35,763 bases of DNA from Pseudolabrys sp. GTDB lineage: Bacteria > Pseudomonadota > Alphaproteobacteria > Rhizobiales > Xanthobacteraceae. Position numbers and translations under genes: made by a program. Location: positions 1 to 35,763 of the forward strand of contig JADGGK010000030.1 in NCBI GenBank assembly GCA_019689975.1. The letters are read 5' to 3'. How positions within the stretch are numbered: the first letter of the stretch is position 1; each line of letters starts with the position of its first letter. Of the stretch, positions 15,421 to 22,782 are shown in pieces. The notes under the pieces are model-generated. The model was not told the DNA's origin. It worked only from the letters and a program-made list of their open reading frames with translations, and ran no database searches.

Positions 15421-15846
15421 TCAGGATGGCGGCGGCGGGAGCGCCGCAAAGGTCAGCTCGCCCGCCGACTCGAGCGAGAATTCATATGTCACCTCGCCAT
15501 TGTGCTCGCCGGCGAATTCGAGATTGGTGATCTGGAACGGTCCCTCGAGCGCGCCGAAATCAGGAATGACTATCTGAAAATTGGCAATTGCGCCGGCGAA
15601 GAAATTCTGCCGCATGAGCGCATCCGACGCCGCGTCCTTGAACAGGCCGCGGCCCGCCACCGATGCGCGCTTGATACCGGCGCCGTCGAGCAACTCGCGC
15701 CAGCGATTGGCGCTCTCGGCGTGGGTGATGTCGACGCTCTCCGCGTTGAAGGCGAGCCTGCGCGCGCGCAGACCGGCGACGGTGACGAACGCGCCGTCAT
15801 CATCGGCGATCTTGACGAGCAGGTCCTTACCTCGCTGGGCGCTCAT
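15421..15846 (-). CDS. GTA major tail (tube) protein, gp9-like
   Basis: The 141-residue product forms the stacked rings of the tail tube. The family start 'MSAQRGKDLLVKIADDDGAF' (1-20) is followed by 'VTVAGLRARRLAFNAESVDIT' (21-41) and 'SANRWRELLDGAGIKRASVAG' (45-65). It ends with 'FQITNLEFAGEHNGEVTYEFS' and 'LESAGELTFAALPPP'. This is the TP901-1-like / GTA major tail pattern. The start at 15846 has AGGGAGA 9 nt upstream and is preferred to an ATG at 15873. A proline run closes the protein. Confidence 0.92.
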   Translation of the reverse strand: MSAQRGKDLLVKIADDDGAFVTVAGLRARRLAFNAESVDITHAESANRWRELLDGAGIKRASVAGRGLFKDAASDALMRQNFFAGAIANFQIVIPDFGALEGPFQITNLEFAGEHNGEVTYEFSLESAGELTFAALPPPPS

Positions 15847-15972
15847 GGTTGCGATCTCCCTGCTTGAGCTCATGCCGACCGGATCGACTCGGCACCCGCA
15901 TCGCGAGGCGCCCGACGAGGGACGGCGACGTCATCCAATCCCTGCGGCGCCGCATCGACGACGCATGCATCT

Positions 15973-16022
15973 GTGGCACTGCCCATCCCGGATCGCTTCG
16001 CTCTGCTCGCACTGCCGTGACG
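15973..16022. repeat. Degenerate half copy of the dispersed palindromic repeat
   Basis: This segment reads TGGCACTGCCC, then GGATCGCTTCGCTC and TGCTCGCACTGCCGTGACG. It aligns with the right half of the repeat seen at the right edge of the window (GGATTGCTTCG, then GCTCCTCGCAATGACG), with several substitutions. It fills part of the 199-bp gap between the tail tube and DUF3168 genes, which is otherwise wide for this operon. Confidence 0.5.
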
Positions 16023-16045
16023 GGCCAATGCCGCCGACATCGGCG

Positions 16046-16456
16046 CTAGCGGGGCTCGGTGACGGCGCGGAAGCGCACCAGCGCGTGATAGGTGCGGCCG
16101 TCCGCCTCGCGTCTGACGTCGGCAACCGCGAAACGCAGATTGACGAGATGGTGATCGGCAAGCGCCAGCGGCGCTTCGTCGAGCGCCTGCAGCAAAGCGC
16201 CGGCGATGAGATGCGCCTGCCTGTGTCCGCCCTCGCGCGACCAGGCATGCAGCGTGAGCTGGTGCTCCGTCCCCGCCTCGCCGCCGGTCGAATAGTCGGA
16301 CATACGCGCCTCGCCGAGCGTCACATAGGGAAACGCCACGCCGCGCGGCGGCTCGTCGTAGATCTTCGGTCCGCCGAGCAGGGCAAGGAGCGCGGTGTCG
16401 GCGGCGAGCGCGGCGCGCACGGCAGCGCGCAGCGCGGCGGAAGCGGCGATGGCCAT
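16046..16456 (-). CDS. DUF3168 GTA tail terminator (gp8-like)
   Basis: A 136-residue protein of the DUF3168 family, the ring that ends the tail tube and docks it to the head connector. Visible pattern: 'LRAAVRAALAADTALLALLGG' (9-29), 'KIYDEPPRGVAFPYVTLGEAR' (31-51), 'TEHQLTLHAWSREGGHRQAH' (63-82), 'LNLRFAVADVRREADGR' near 107-121 and a final strand 'HALVRFRAVTEP'. The start at 16456 has AAGGGA 6 nt before it. The neighbouring genes on both sides are in the standard GTA order. Confidence 0.92.
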   Translation of the reverse strand: MAIAASAALRAAVRAALAADTALLALLGGPKIYDEPPRGVAFPYVTLGEARMSDYSTGGEAGTEHQLTLHAWSREGGHRQAHLIAGALLQALDEAPLALADHHLVNLRFAVADVRREADGRTYHALVRFRAVTEPR

Positions 16457-16500
16457 TGCTGTTCCCTTTCCTCAGTCCGGCAGGACGCGGGCCGTTGCGG

Positions 16501-16821
16501 TCAATCGTCCCATTCTTCGGCGTCGATCACGAGAAAGCGGCCGTCCTCGCTCGGACGCGTCGCGAGCACGCGGTAGACGCGCGCGCCCTCGCGCAGGCGG
16601 TGGCGCGTGCTCACGTCGTCGCGCATACGGATGATGACCGTCATGCGCCGCACCTGCCCGAGCGAATCGGCGGCGGCCGCAGAGCGCGCCGCGAGCGGCA
16701 CGATCCGCGCCCAGAGCCTTGCCGCCGCCTGATAGGCGCGCGTGACGCCGCCGGCGCCGTCGTCGCTCTCGAGCGGCGCTTCCAGCGTGAGCCGGCGGTT
16801 CAGCTCGCCGGGCTGAATCAC
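16501..16821 (-). CDS. GTA head-tail adaptor (gp7-like)
   Basis: 106 residues. The phage head-tail joining family signature is present: 'GELNRRLTLEAPLESDDGAGG' (5-25), 'LWARIVPL' (36-43), a central 'VRRMTVIIRMRDDVSTRHRL' (58-77) and 'RVYRVLATRPSEDGRFLVIDA' (82-102). The start is GTG, and its first bases overlap the TGA of the connector gene (GTGA), so translation is probably coupled. The role is to plug or stop the connector between portal and tail. Confidence 0.92.
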   Translation of the reverse strand: MIQPGELNRRLTLEAPLESDDGAGGVTRAYQAAARLWARIVPLAARSAAAADSLGQVRRMTVIIRMRDDVSTRHRLREGARVYRVLATRPSEDGRFLVIDAEEWDD

Positions 16822-17387
16822 AGCGACACCAGGCGAAACGGCGCGAGCAACGCGGCGACCGTCTGCGGCAACAGCGCCGTCTCGTGGCCGATGGCGACAA
16901 GACCGCGGTTTTCATACCAATGCGCGACCAACAGGCGCACCGCCTGGCGCAGCGGCTCGGGAATCGCGGCGCCGGTCTCGCCATAGCCGCATACGACATC
17001 GAGCGCGATGCCGGCCGCGATGCGCCCCGGCCGCGGCAATGCCGAAGGCGCGAAGGCGAGCACGCTTGCGGCGTTGTCGACGACGAAGGCCTGCGTGTCG
17101 AGATCGCGCGCCGCGCCATTCTCGTCATAGACGCGCGCGGCGGCGAGCGCCTGCAGCGGCGCGGGTCGGATCTCGATGCGGCCCTCCTCCGGCCAGCCAT
17201 CGAGCGACAGTCGCCAGCGCTGGGTGATGAGCGCGGCGCGCGTCGCGTTCTCGACATGCGAGCGCGCGCCGCTGACGAGCGCCGTGATCAAATCGTCGTC
17301 ATCGTCATGCTCGACGCGAAGAAAATTTTTCGCCTCGGCAAGCGTGATGGGTTCGACGACGGGTGGCGCGAGCAGGGTCGCAGACAT
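16818..17387 (-). CDS. Head-tail connector (gp6-like, phiE125 gp8 family)
   Basis: Coding 189 residues, this adaptor binds beneath the portal. The N-terminal pattern 'PITLAEAKNFLRVEHDDDDDL' (14-34), with 'ITALVSGARSHVENATRAALI' after it, is typical of the phiE125 gp8 / HK97 gp6 family. It ends 'PEPLRQAVRLLVAHWYENRG' and 'ALLPQTVAALLAPFRLVSL'. The start at 17387 is chosen because AGAGGAG lies 9 nt upstream and the family begins with this methionine; the frame runs back to 17489 without support. It faces the divergent trypsin-like gene across a 110-bp gap that must contain a minus-strand promoter or receive read-through from the capsid gene. Confidence 0.93.
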   Translation of the reverse strand: MSATLLAPPVVEPITLAEAKNFLRVEHDDDDDLITALVSGARSHVENATRAALITQRWRLSLDGWPEEGRIEIRPAPLQALAAARVYDENGAARDLDTQAFVVDNAASVLAFAPSALPRPGRIAAGIALDVVCGYGETGAAIPEPLRQAVRLLVAHWYENRGLVAIGHETALLPQTVAALLAPFRLVSL

Positions 17388-17461
17388 GGGACTCGCTCCT
17401 CTCCGAACCGGGTCGGCGCGCCGGCGCGCGGCCGGGCGCGCGCCCCAGACCGCCGCATGTG

Positions 17462-17467
17462 TTGACA
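17462..17467 (+). promoter_or_regulatory. Possible -35 element of the trypsin-like protease gene
   Basis: A perfect TTGACA lies 30 bp before the ATG. The sequence 17 bp further on (CTCAAA) is a poor -10, so use of this site is doubtful. Confidence 0.25.
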
Positions 17468-17497
17468 AGCCGCGAGGCGGCTGGCTCAAAAGCGCCG

Positions 17498-18244
17498 ATG
17501 CGTCGCACGCTCCTCGCCTTGGCCGCCCTCCTCCCGATGCCGTGCGCCCATGCCATCACCGGCGATGCGCCGCCGGCGCCGCCCTGGGCGGCGCGGCCGA
17601 TCGTGATGGTGGTCGATGCGCGGGGCGATCTCTGCACCGGAACGGCGCTCGCGCGCGATCTCGTGCTCACCGCCGCGCATTGCGTGACGCGGCCGCTGCG
17701 CTACGCGGTCAAGATCTTTCAGACCGGCGACAGCCTTGCCGTCGCCGCCGTCGTGCATCATCCGCGTTTCGATCCCGCGAGCTTTGCGGCGGGCCGTGCG
17801 ACGGCCGATGTGGCGCTGCTCAAGCTTGCCGCGCCGCTGCCCGACGTCGTCGTGCCCGCCGCGCTTGCCGCGCCGCGGCGTGTCCAAGCGGGCGAGACGC
17901 TCGTGATCGCCGGCTTTGGCACAACGCGCGCCGGCACCGCGCTCGGCCTCGGTATTCCGCGCGCCGTGCCGCTCGTCGTCACCGGCCGACCGGGATCGCT
18001 GCAGATCCGCCTCTACGACGCGGCCACCCGCAACCAGCGCCCCGGCCGCGGCGCCTGCACCGGCGATTCCGGCGGTCCCGCCTTCGACGGCGACGGCCCG
18101 CTGGTCATCGGCGTGGTGAGCTGGACCACCGCCGCGCGCGACGAAGAAGGCTGCGGCGGCCTCACCGGCCTCACGCCGCTGCTGCTCTATCGCGCCTGGC
18201 TCGCCGCGGCGGCGCGCCGGTTCGGCGCCGACATCGCGCCCTGA
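17498..18244 (+). CDS. Secreted trypsin-like serine protease (S1)
   Basis: A 248-residue S1 family protease. A signal peptide (1-19, ending 'CAHA') is followed by a chymotrypsin fold with all three catalytic residues: His61 in 'LTAAHC', Asp104 in 'ADVALLKL' and Ser191 in 'CTGDSGGP'. Cys46/Cys62 and Cys187/Cys219 fit the usual disulphides. The specificity pocket position six residues before Ser191 is not an obvious Asp, so trypsin-like specificity is unproven. It would act in the periplasm or outside the cell. The gene lies on the opposite strand within the GTA head genes, between the capsid and connector genes, with its stop 47 bp from the capsid stop. TTGACA at 17462-17467 may be its -35. 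The ATG at 17498 is selected by the signal peptide. Confidence 0.93.
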   Translation: MRRTLLALAALLPMPCAHAITGDAPPAPPWAARPIVMVVDARGDLCTGTALARDLVLTAAHCVTRPLRYAVKIFQTGDSLAVAAVVHHPRFDPASFAAGRATADVALLKLAAPLPDVVVPAALAAPRRVQAGETLVIAGFGTTRAGTALGLGIPRAVPLVVTGRPGSLQIRLYDAATRNQRPGRGACTGDSGGPAFDGDGPLVIGVVSWTTAARDEEGCGGLTGLTPLLLYRAWLAAAARRFGADIAP

Positions 18245-18291
18245 AGCCGATGCGCCGCGCTCGTCGCCTCGCGGCGGGCGGGCGCTTGCGC

Positions 18292-19548
18292 TCACGATGC
18301 CGCGAACCTCAGGAGCTTGATGGCGTCGAAATCCTGCACGCCGCCGCCCACGCGCTTGGTGGTGTAGAACAGCACATAGGGCTTGGCGCTGTAGGGATCG
18401 CGCAGCACGGAGACGCCGGTGCGGTCGACGATCAGGTAGCCGCGCTTGAAGTCGCCGAAGGCGATCGACAGCGAATTGGCGGCGATGTCCGGCATATCCT
18501 CGGCCTCGACCACGGGAAAGGTCATCAGCGACGGCCGCCCTCCCGCCTGCACCGGCGGCTGCCACAGGTAATTGCCGGTCGAATCCTTGAACTTGCGAAC
18601 GACCGATTGCGTCTTGCGGTTCATCACGAAGACGCCGTTCTGCCGGTAGCCCGCCTTCACCGCATAGACCAGGTCGATCAGCAGGTCGGAGGGATTGCTG
18701 GTCGGAAAGGCGCCGGCCGTCCCGCTCGGCAGATAGCCGATATTGCCCCAGCTCCACGCGCCATTGTCGACCACCGGATAGGCGAGGAAACCCCGCGGCT
18801 TGTTGACGCCGTCGCCGGAGACGAAAGCCGCACCCTCCTGCGCGGCGAAGGCCTGCTCGACCTCCTGCGCGAGCCAGGCATCGATGTTGACCGCCGCGTC
18901 CTCGAGCAGCGTCGAGGTCGCCGCCGGTTGGGCGTAGAGCTCCATCGCCGGGAACGACAATTCGTCGAGCACCGGCGCGGCGGTCTGGACGCGCGGGTCG
19001 CTTTCGCCGACCCAGCCGACCGCCGGACCCGCCACCACGACCGGTCTCTTGTAGACGTTGCCGCTGATCGTGCGCACGGTGGCGATGGCGCGGACGGGCG
19101 AGAGAGTGGCGAGCCGCTCGCCGATCATCGTCTCCACCTCGGGCGGCGCAAGATAGCCGCCGTCCGCGGCCGAACCGACCGACATGGCCTTGAGCTCGAG
19201 CGTGCGCAGCGCGGTCGCGTCGCCGCTGCGCAGATAGGCGTCGAAGGCCGCCTTGTGCTCGCGCGCCGCGACCGCCGGCGGCTCGCCGCGATCGGCGCCG
19301 ATCGCCGGACGCGCCGCCTTCAGGACGATCTCGTCGAGCTTGCGTGCCTGCGCCTCGATCGCGGCGTTGATGCGCGCGAGCTTCTCCTCCAGCACGACAT
19401 CGCCGCCGCGCCTGGCGATCTCGGCGAGGCGCTCGTCGTTCGCCTCCTTGAAGGCCTCGAAGGCGCGCATCATCTCGGCATGCGTCACCACGGCTTCCGG
19501 CGGGATTCCGGCTTTGGTCTCGATATCGGTTGCGGTGCTGATGTCCAT
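18292..19548 (-). CDS. HK97-type major capsid protein (GTA gp5-like)
   Basis: A 418-residue capsid protein. The N-terminal ~100 residues are a charged coiled-coil delta domain ('RAFEAFKEANDERLAEIARRG', 'EEKLARINAAIEAQARKLDEI') that guides assembly and is removed by the prohead protease. The HK97 fold begins near 'KAMSVGSAADGGYLAPPEVE' (about 123-142) and includes 'FPAMELYAQPAATSTLLEDA', 'AAFVSGDGVNKPRGFLAYP' and the late 'VFVMNRKTQSVVRKFKDSTG'. It ends 'YVLFYTTKRVGGGVQDFDAIK' just before the last residues. AAGGAG lies about 9 nt before the ATG at 19548, setting the start. Length agrees with the GTA/HK97 family, and the fold looks intact. Confidence 0.95.
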   Translation of the reverse strand: MDISTATDIETKAGIPPEAVVTHAEMMRAFEAFKEANDERLAEIARRGGDVVLEEKLARINAAIEAQARKLDEIVLKAARPAIGADRGEPPAVAAREHKAAFDAYLRSGDATALRTLELKAMSVGSAADGGYLAPPEVETMIGERLATLSPVRAIATVRTISGNVYKRPVVVAGPAVGWVGESDPRVQTAAPVLDELSFPAMELYAQPAATSTLLEDAAVNIDAWLAQEVEQAFAAQEGAAFVSGDGVNKPRGFLAYPVVDNGAWSWGNIGYLPSGTAGAFPTSNPSDLLIDLVYAVKAGYRQNGVFVMNRKTQSVVRKFKDSTGNYLWQPPVQAGGRPSLMTFPVVEAEDMPDIAANSLSIAFGDFKRGYLIVDRTGVSVLRDPYSAKPYVLFYTTKRVGGGVQDFDAIKLLRFAAS

Positions 19549-19648
19549 TCGGGTTCTCCTTGCGGTTTGGTGACGTGTTCGGATAGGGCGCGCCCGCGGC
19601 CATTGCGGCCATTGCCGCGCGTTGGAAGAGGACTCCTTGGCGCGAACC

Positions 19649-20284
19649 TCACGGCGCGGATGATCGCCACTCGCCGCGTTGCGGCGAAGACGGCCGCCCT
19701 TGGGCGCTTCCCGCAGCGATCTTTTCTTGCCCGCCCCACGCGCGGAGCGGCGACGGGCGCGCTTGGCGGCGCGCGCAATGTCCGTGTCCGTCCGCATGGG
19801 CGTTTGCCTGCTTGACCCGACGCACGCGGGCGCCGGAAAGCAGCGGGAAGGTGACGATGGAAATCTCCCAGAGGTCGACCGCGTAGAGCCGGCGCACGCG
19901 CGTTGCCGGATCGACGCGGGCCCTGGCGGCGCGAAAGCCGATCGACAGCCCGTCGATCGCGCCCGCTTCGATGAGCGCGATGAGCTCGCGCGCCCGCGCG
20001 ACCTCCGGGATGAGCCGGCCGCGCGCGAACAGGCCGCGATGGTCTTCCGCGAGTTCGAGCCAGATGCCCACCGGTTCGGATGGGTCGTGCTGGAACAGCA
20101 TCGGCACGCGCCGCGGCGGCCGCAGACGCAGCGTCTGCGCGAAAGCGCCGGGCATCACCATGTCGCGCGCCTCGTCGACGGCGCCAAACAGGCTGGCATA
20201 GCCTTCGACACTGCCGTCCGCCGCGATGCGCGGCCGCGGCACGAACGCCGACGCTGCAACGGGATCGGTGTCGGATTGAAGCAT
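19649..20284 (-). CDS. HK97-family prohead protease (GTA gp4-like) with unusual C-terminal tail
   Basis: The product has 211 residues. The U35-type protease core is clear: 'GYASLFGAVDEARDMVMPGAF' (28-48), catalytic His65 in 'VPMLFQHDP', 'GLFARGRLI' and Ser115 in 'AIDGLSIGFRA', followed by 'LYAVDLWEISIVTFPLLSGAR'. It would trim the capsid delta domain. After about residue 155 the protein continues 'VRRVKQANAHADGHGH', then a Ser/Pro/Gly/Arg-rich stretch with 'GGQEKIAAGSAQGRPSSP'. This tail is unlike the core and resembles translated interspersed repeat DNA, so the original stop may have been lost. The start at 20284 has AAGGAG 6 nt upstream. The catalytic assignments are by family resemblance. 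Confidence 0.9.
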   Translation of the reverse strand: MLQSDTDPVAASAFVPRPRIAADGSVEGYASLFGAVDEARDMVMPGAFAQTLRLRPPRRVPMLFQHDPSEPVGIWLELAEDHRGLFARGRLIPEVARARELIALIEAGAIDGLSIGFRAARARVDPATRVRRLYAVDLWEISIVTFPLLSGARVRRVKQANAHADGHGHCARRQARPSPLRAWGGQEKIAAGSAQGRPSSPQRGEWRSSAP

Positions 20285-20477
20285 GGGTCGCTCCTTGCTC
20301 GCCCGCCTGCAGGCGAGATCGACCGCCAAGAACAGAGGGAACCGATGCGCAAAGGACGCGTGCAATCCGCGCAAGACGCGCGCATCGACGCGCGCATCGA
20401 TGCGCGGCAGGGGCGCGTCCGCCGTCGACCCGGCTCGCGCCGCCTTCCGCCCCCGCGCCCCGCGCAGGAGGGAATGA

Positions 20478-20651
20478 TCAGCGTGCGGCGCGCCGCGCTC
20501 GCGCCTTCGCAATCCGCCCGTCGCGCGGCGGTCGACGCCGCCGTGCGACGCGGTCGAGATGATCGAGAAATTCGCGAAAGACCGCGAGCGGATCGAGAGC
20601 GGGCTTCCGCCCCTCGCGCACCGATCGCGGCAGGTCGCGCGCCGTTTCCAT
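20478..20651 (-). CDS. Small basic ORF between portal and protease
   Basis: Fifty-seven residues: an N-terminal 'METARDLPRSVREGRKPALD', a helix 'PLAVFREFLDHLDRVARRRR', and a very basic end rich in Arg and Ala. No family is recognised. Support comes from a strong ribosome site (GGAGG, 6 nt before the ATG) and the shared strand and location with the GTA head genes. It would fit a small accessory or nucleic-acid-binding product. Arg/Ala-rich frames are common by chance at this GC content, so it could be spurious. Confidence 0.45.
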   Translation of the reverse strand: METARDLPRSVREGRKPALDPLAVFREFLDHLDRVARRRRPPRDGRIAKARARRAAR

Positions 20652-20775
20652 GAAGATCCTCCGATATGCTGGTGCCGCCGCGGCGGATGAAGCCGCATCG
20701 GGCACGCTCATCGCCGTGGTCTCGCATGCGCCTTGAGCTCAAGGGCGCCCCGGGCGCGACCGGCGCCGGGGCGTC

Positions 20776-20955
20776 CTACCGAAAAAGATCGTTGAAGCGC
20801 GCTAGCTCGCGCACGAAATCATCGAAGCGGCGGCGCGCCTCCCCGAGTTCGCGCAGCCCATAGCAGGCGAGCGCCGAGGCCGCGCTCGCCCACAGGAACA
20901 GCGCAAGGTGCGCCAAATCGCCGCGTGCAACGAAAACGTCGATCAGTTCGGTCAT
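20776..20955 (-). CDS. Small single-TM protein of the GTA portal region
   Basis: The 59-residue ORF reads 'MTELIDVFVARGDLAHLALF', then 'LWASAASALACYGLRELGEA' and 'RRRFDDFVRELARFNDLFR', ending in TAG. It has one membrane segment (about residues 15-33) and a charged amphipathic C-terminal helix. I recall very similar short proteins at this place, between portal and prohead protease, in Rhizobiales GTA clusters, where small ORFs (gp3.5-like) are usual. The role is unknown. It is missed by a 60-residue cut-off. Amino-acid composition is balanced, unlike chance frames in this GC-rich DNA. Confidence 0.75.
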   Translation of the reverse strand: MTELIDVFVARGDLAHLALFLWASAASALACYGLRELGEARRRFDDFVRELARFNDLFR

Positions 20956-21036
20956 GGCCGGTTGCCGAGCGCCGACGACAATGCCGAAGCGGATTTCCCA
21001 GCGATGGACCCGTTCGGGCGCGCGCCCATTCGGCCC

Positions 21037-21157
21037 GTCATTGCGAGCCCGTCATTGCGAGCCCCGGGGCGAAAACGGGGGCGAGGCAATCGGGAACGCC
21101 GGTGCCAGACCGACCCCGGATTGCCTCGTCGCCCGCGCGGGCGCCTTCTCGCGATGA
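21037..21157. repeat. Dispersed palindromic repeat copy inside the GTA cluster
   Basis: Left arm GTCATTGCGAGCCC occurs twice in direct succession (21037 and 21050). Then come GAGGCAATCGGGA in the middle, GGATTGCCTCGTCGCCC, and a right arm TTCTCGCGATGA. The arms and inner GCAATC / GGATTGCC are inverted with respect to each other, so a long hairpin is possible. It lies between the 59-residue ORF and the divergent 112-residue exported protein gene. Confidence 0.75.
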
Positions 21158-21238
21158 AGATGCCAATTCAATCCGTTCGGAATCCGCTTTATTTAAAGAG
21201 CGTCAAGCGGGGCGACGCCGCCAGCATCGGAGGCCGCG

Positions 21239-21577
21239 ATGCGCGCCCTTATGTCTGCCCTGCTGCTCCTTGCCGCGATCGCGAGCGCCGCACGCGCGGA
21301 AATTCGCATCGACGAATCGCGCTATGTCGACGGCAAGCTCGTCATCCGCGGCGAGACCGCGCCCCGCCGCACGGTCACGCTCGATGACCGATTTACGACC
21401 ACGAGCGACGCGGATGGCACTTTCGCATTCAGCGTCAACGAGAAGCCGTTCACCTGCATGAGCGAGATTCGCGCGGGCAACGACGTCTATTCGGCTGTGA
21501 TTGCGGGCTGCCTCGACGCCGGCGATGTCGAGCGCCCGCCGCCGGCGGAGCAGTCCGCGACCGGAGCCGCGCGTTAG
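21239..21577 (+). CDS. Small exported protein of unknown function
   Basis: The product has 112 residues with a signal peptide (1-20, 'LMSALLLLAAIASAARA'). The mature part has a beta pattern 'EIRIDESRYVDGKLVIRGETA', then 'RRTVTLDDRFTTTSDADGTFA' and 'SVNEKPFTCMSEIRAGNDVYS', plus two cysteines that may pair (in 'FTCMSE' and 'AGCLDA'). The centre recalls carboxypeptidase-regulatory or Ig-like folds ('APRRTVTLDDRF...DADGTFAFSV'). Similar exported proteins occur in Rhizobiales, but I know no function. GGAGG lies 5 nt before the ATG. It converges on the portal gene, 14 bp stop to stop, and is the third plus-strand gene inside the GTA array. Confidence 0.78.
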   Translation: MRALMSALLLLAAIASAARAEIRIDESRYVDGKLVIRGETAPRRTVTLDDRFTTTSDADGTFAFSVNEKPFTCMSEIRAGNDVYSAVIAGCLDAGDVERPPPAEQSATGAAR

Positions 21578-21591
21578 CGCGGAGCGCCGCC

Positions 21592-22782
21592 TCAGGCGAA
21601 CGCGTCGCCGCCCTCCACCGCGCCGTAGCCGACCGCCGCTCGCTTCTCGTTGACGGTCAGGAACGGCGCCCGGGTGACGCGCTCCCACAGCGCGGCGCGA
21701 TCGGCGGCAAGCGCGGCGATGCGGTCGGCATCGGGGGCGAGCGTGAGCCCCGCGCCGAAGCTCGGGCTGAGCCATTGTGCGAGCGCGGCGCCGATGCGCT
21801 GGCCGAGCGGCAAGACCGTCTGCCGCACGAACACGCGGCTCGCCTCCTGATAGTTCGAATAGGTATTGTCGCCCGGGATCGCGAGCAGCATGGGCGGCAC
21901 GCCGAAGGCGAGCGCGATCTCGCGCGCGGCCGCGTGCTTGGCCTCCATGAAATCCATGTCCTTGGGCGACAACGACATCGCCTTCCAATCGAGCCCTCCC
22001 TCGAGGATCAAGGGACGGCCCGCATTGGCGGCGCCCTGGTATTGGCGATCGAGCTCGCGCTTGAGACGCTCGAACTGCGGCTCGGACAGCATGCCGCCGT
22101 CCGGGCCGGCATAGACCAGCGCGCCCGAGGGGCAGGCGGCATTGTCGAGCAGCGCCTTGTTCCACCGCGCAGCCGCATTGTGCGTATCGACCGCGGCGCT
22201 CGCTGCTTCAAGCGGGCTCATGCCGTAATGGTCGTCGAGCGGATTGAACAGGGTCAGATGCAGGATCGGCGGCTGGCGCGCATCCTGATCGAAGCGCACC
22301 CGCGCGCCGTTGACCGTGTAGTCATAGGCCTGCGGCCAACCGTTCGGACCGGCCACGACCTTCATGCGATCGGGACGCAACGCGTAGAGCTCGCGCACGC
22401 GCGCCTCTGCCTGCTCCTCGCCCGGAAGACTCACGGCCTCGACATAGGCATTGCCGGACAACAGGAGATAGGCGGCGACGCTTTCCAGGAACGAGGCGCC
22501 GTCCTGGCGCGGGTTGGGCCGCGCGAGCAAATCGATGAGCGGATGGCGCGTCAATTCCCGCTCGCCCTCGTAAAGCACGAAGGCAAGCGCACCGACGCTT
22601 TCGGCCACCAGACGCACCGCGCGATAGACGATCGCATTCCTGGCGAAACCCTCGCGCGTGAGCGCGGCATAGTCCCGCGGCGTCCAGCGTGCGCGCGCGC
22701 CGGCATCGAAGGCGATGAGGCGAGCGATGCGCGACGCCTTGGCCTCGGGCGCGAGCAGCAAATTCTTGAGACGGTCAAGCAT
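21592..22782 (-). CDS. HK97-family portal protein (GTA gp3-like)
   Basis: This 396-residue protein forms the dodecameric ring through which DNA enters the head. The family pattern is evident: 'FARNAIVYRAVRLVAESVGAL' (about 46-66), 'LARPNPRQDGASFLESVAAYL', 'LLSGNAYVEAV', 'DRMKVVAGPNGWPQAYDYTVN', 'LFNPLDDHYGMSPLEAASAAV' and 'EARHAAAREIALAFGVPPML'-like text with 'GDNTYSNYQEASRVFVRQTVL'. It is the first minus-strand structural gene of the window. No ribosome site stands before the ATG, and an open in-frame stretch continues upstream without a start codon. A terminase gene, normally next, is absent. Confidence 0.94.
   Translation of the reverse strand: MLDRLKNLLLAPEAKASRIARLIAFDAGARARWTPRDYAALTREGFARNAIVYRAVRLVAESVGALAFVLYEGERELTRHPLIDLLARPNPRQDGASFLESVAAYLLLSGNAYVEAVSLPGEEQAEARVRELYALRPDRMKVVAGPNGWPQAYDYTVNGARVRFDQDARQPPILHLTLFNPLDDHYGMSPLEAASAAVDTHNAAARWNKALLDNAACPSGALVYAGPDGGMLSEPQFERLKRELDRQYQGAANAGRPLILEGGLDWKAMSLSPKDMDFMEAKHAAAREIALAFGVPPMLLAIPGDNTYSNYQEASRVFVRQTVLPLGQRIGAALAQWLSPSFGAGLTLAPDADRIAALAADRAALWERVTRAPFLTVNEKRAAVGYGAVEGGDAFA

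Noticed and set aside
13364-15577. Plus-strand 737-codon open frame opposite GTA tail genes
   Set aside because: It spans five well-supported minus-strand GTA genes and has no protein-like composition.
17176-19815. Very long plus-strand open frame (879 codons) across the capsid gene
   Set aside because: It is an antisense shadow of the capsid and connector genes with Arg/Ala/His-rich text and no domain, produced by GC-rich codon bias; only its overlap with the genuine protease frame next to it is real coding.
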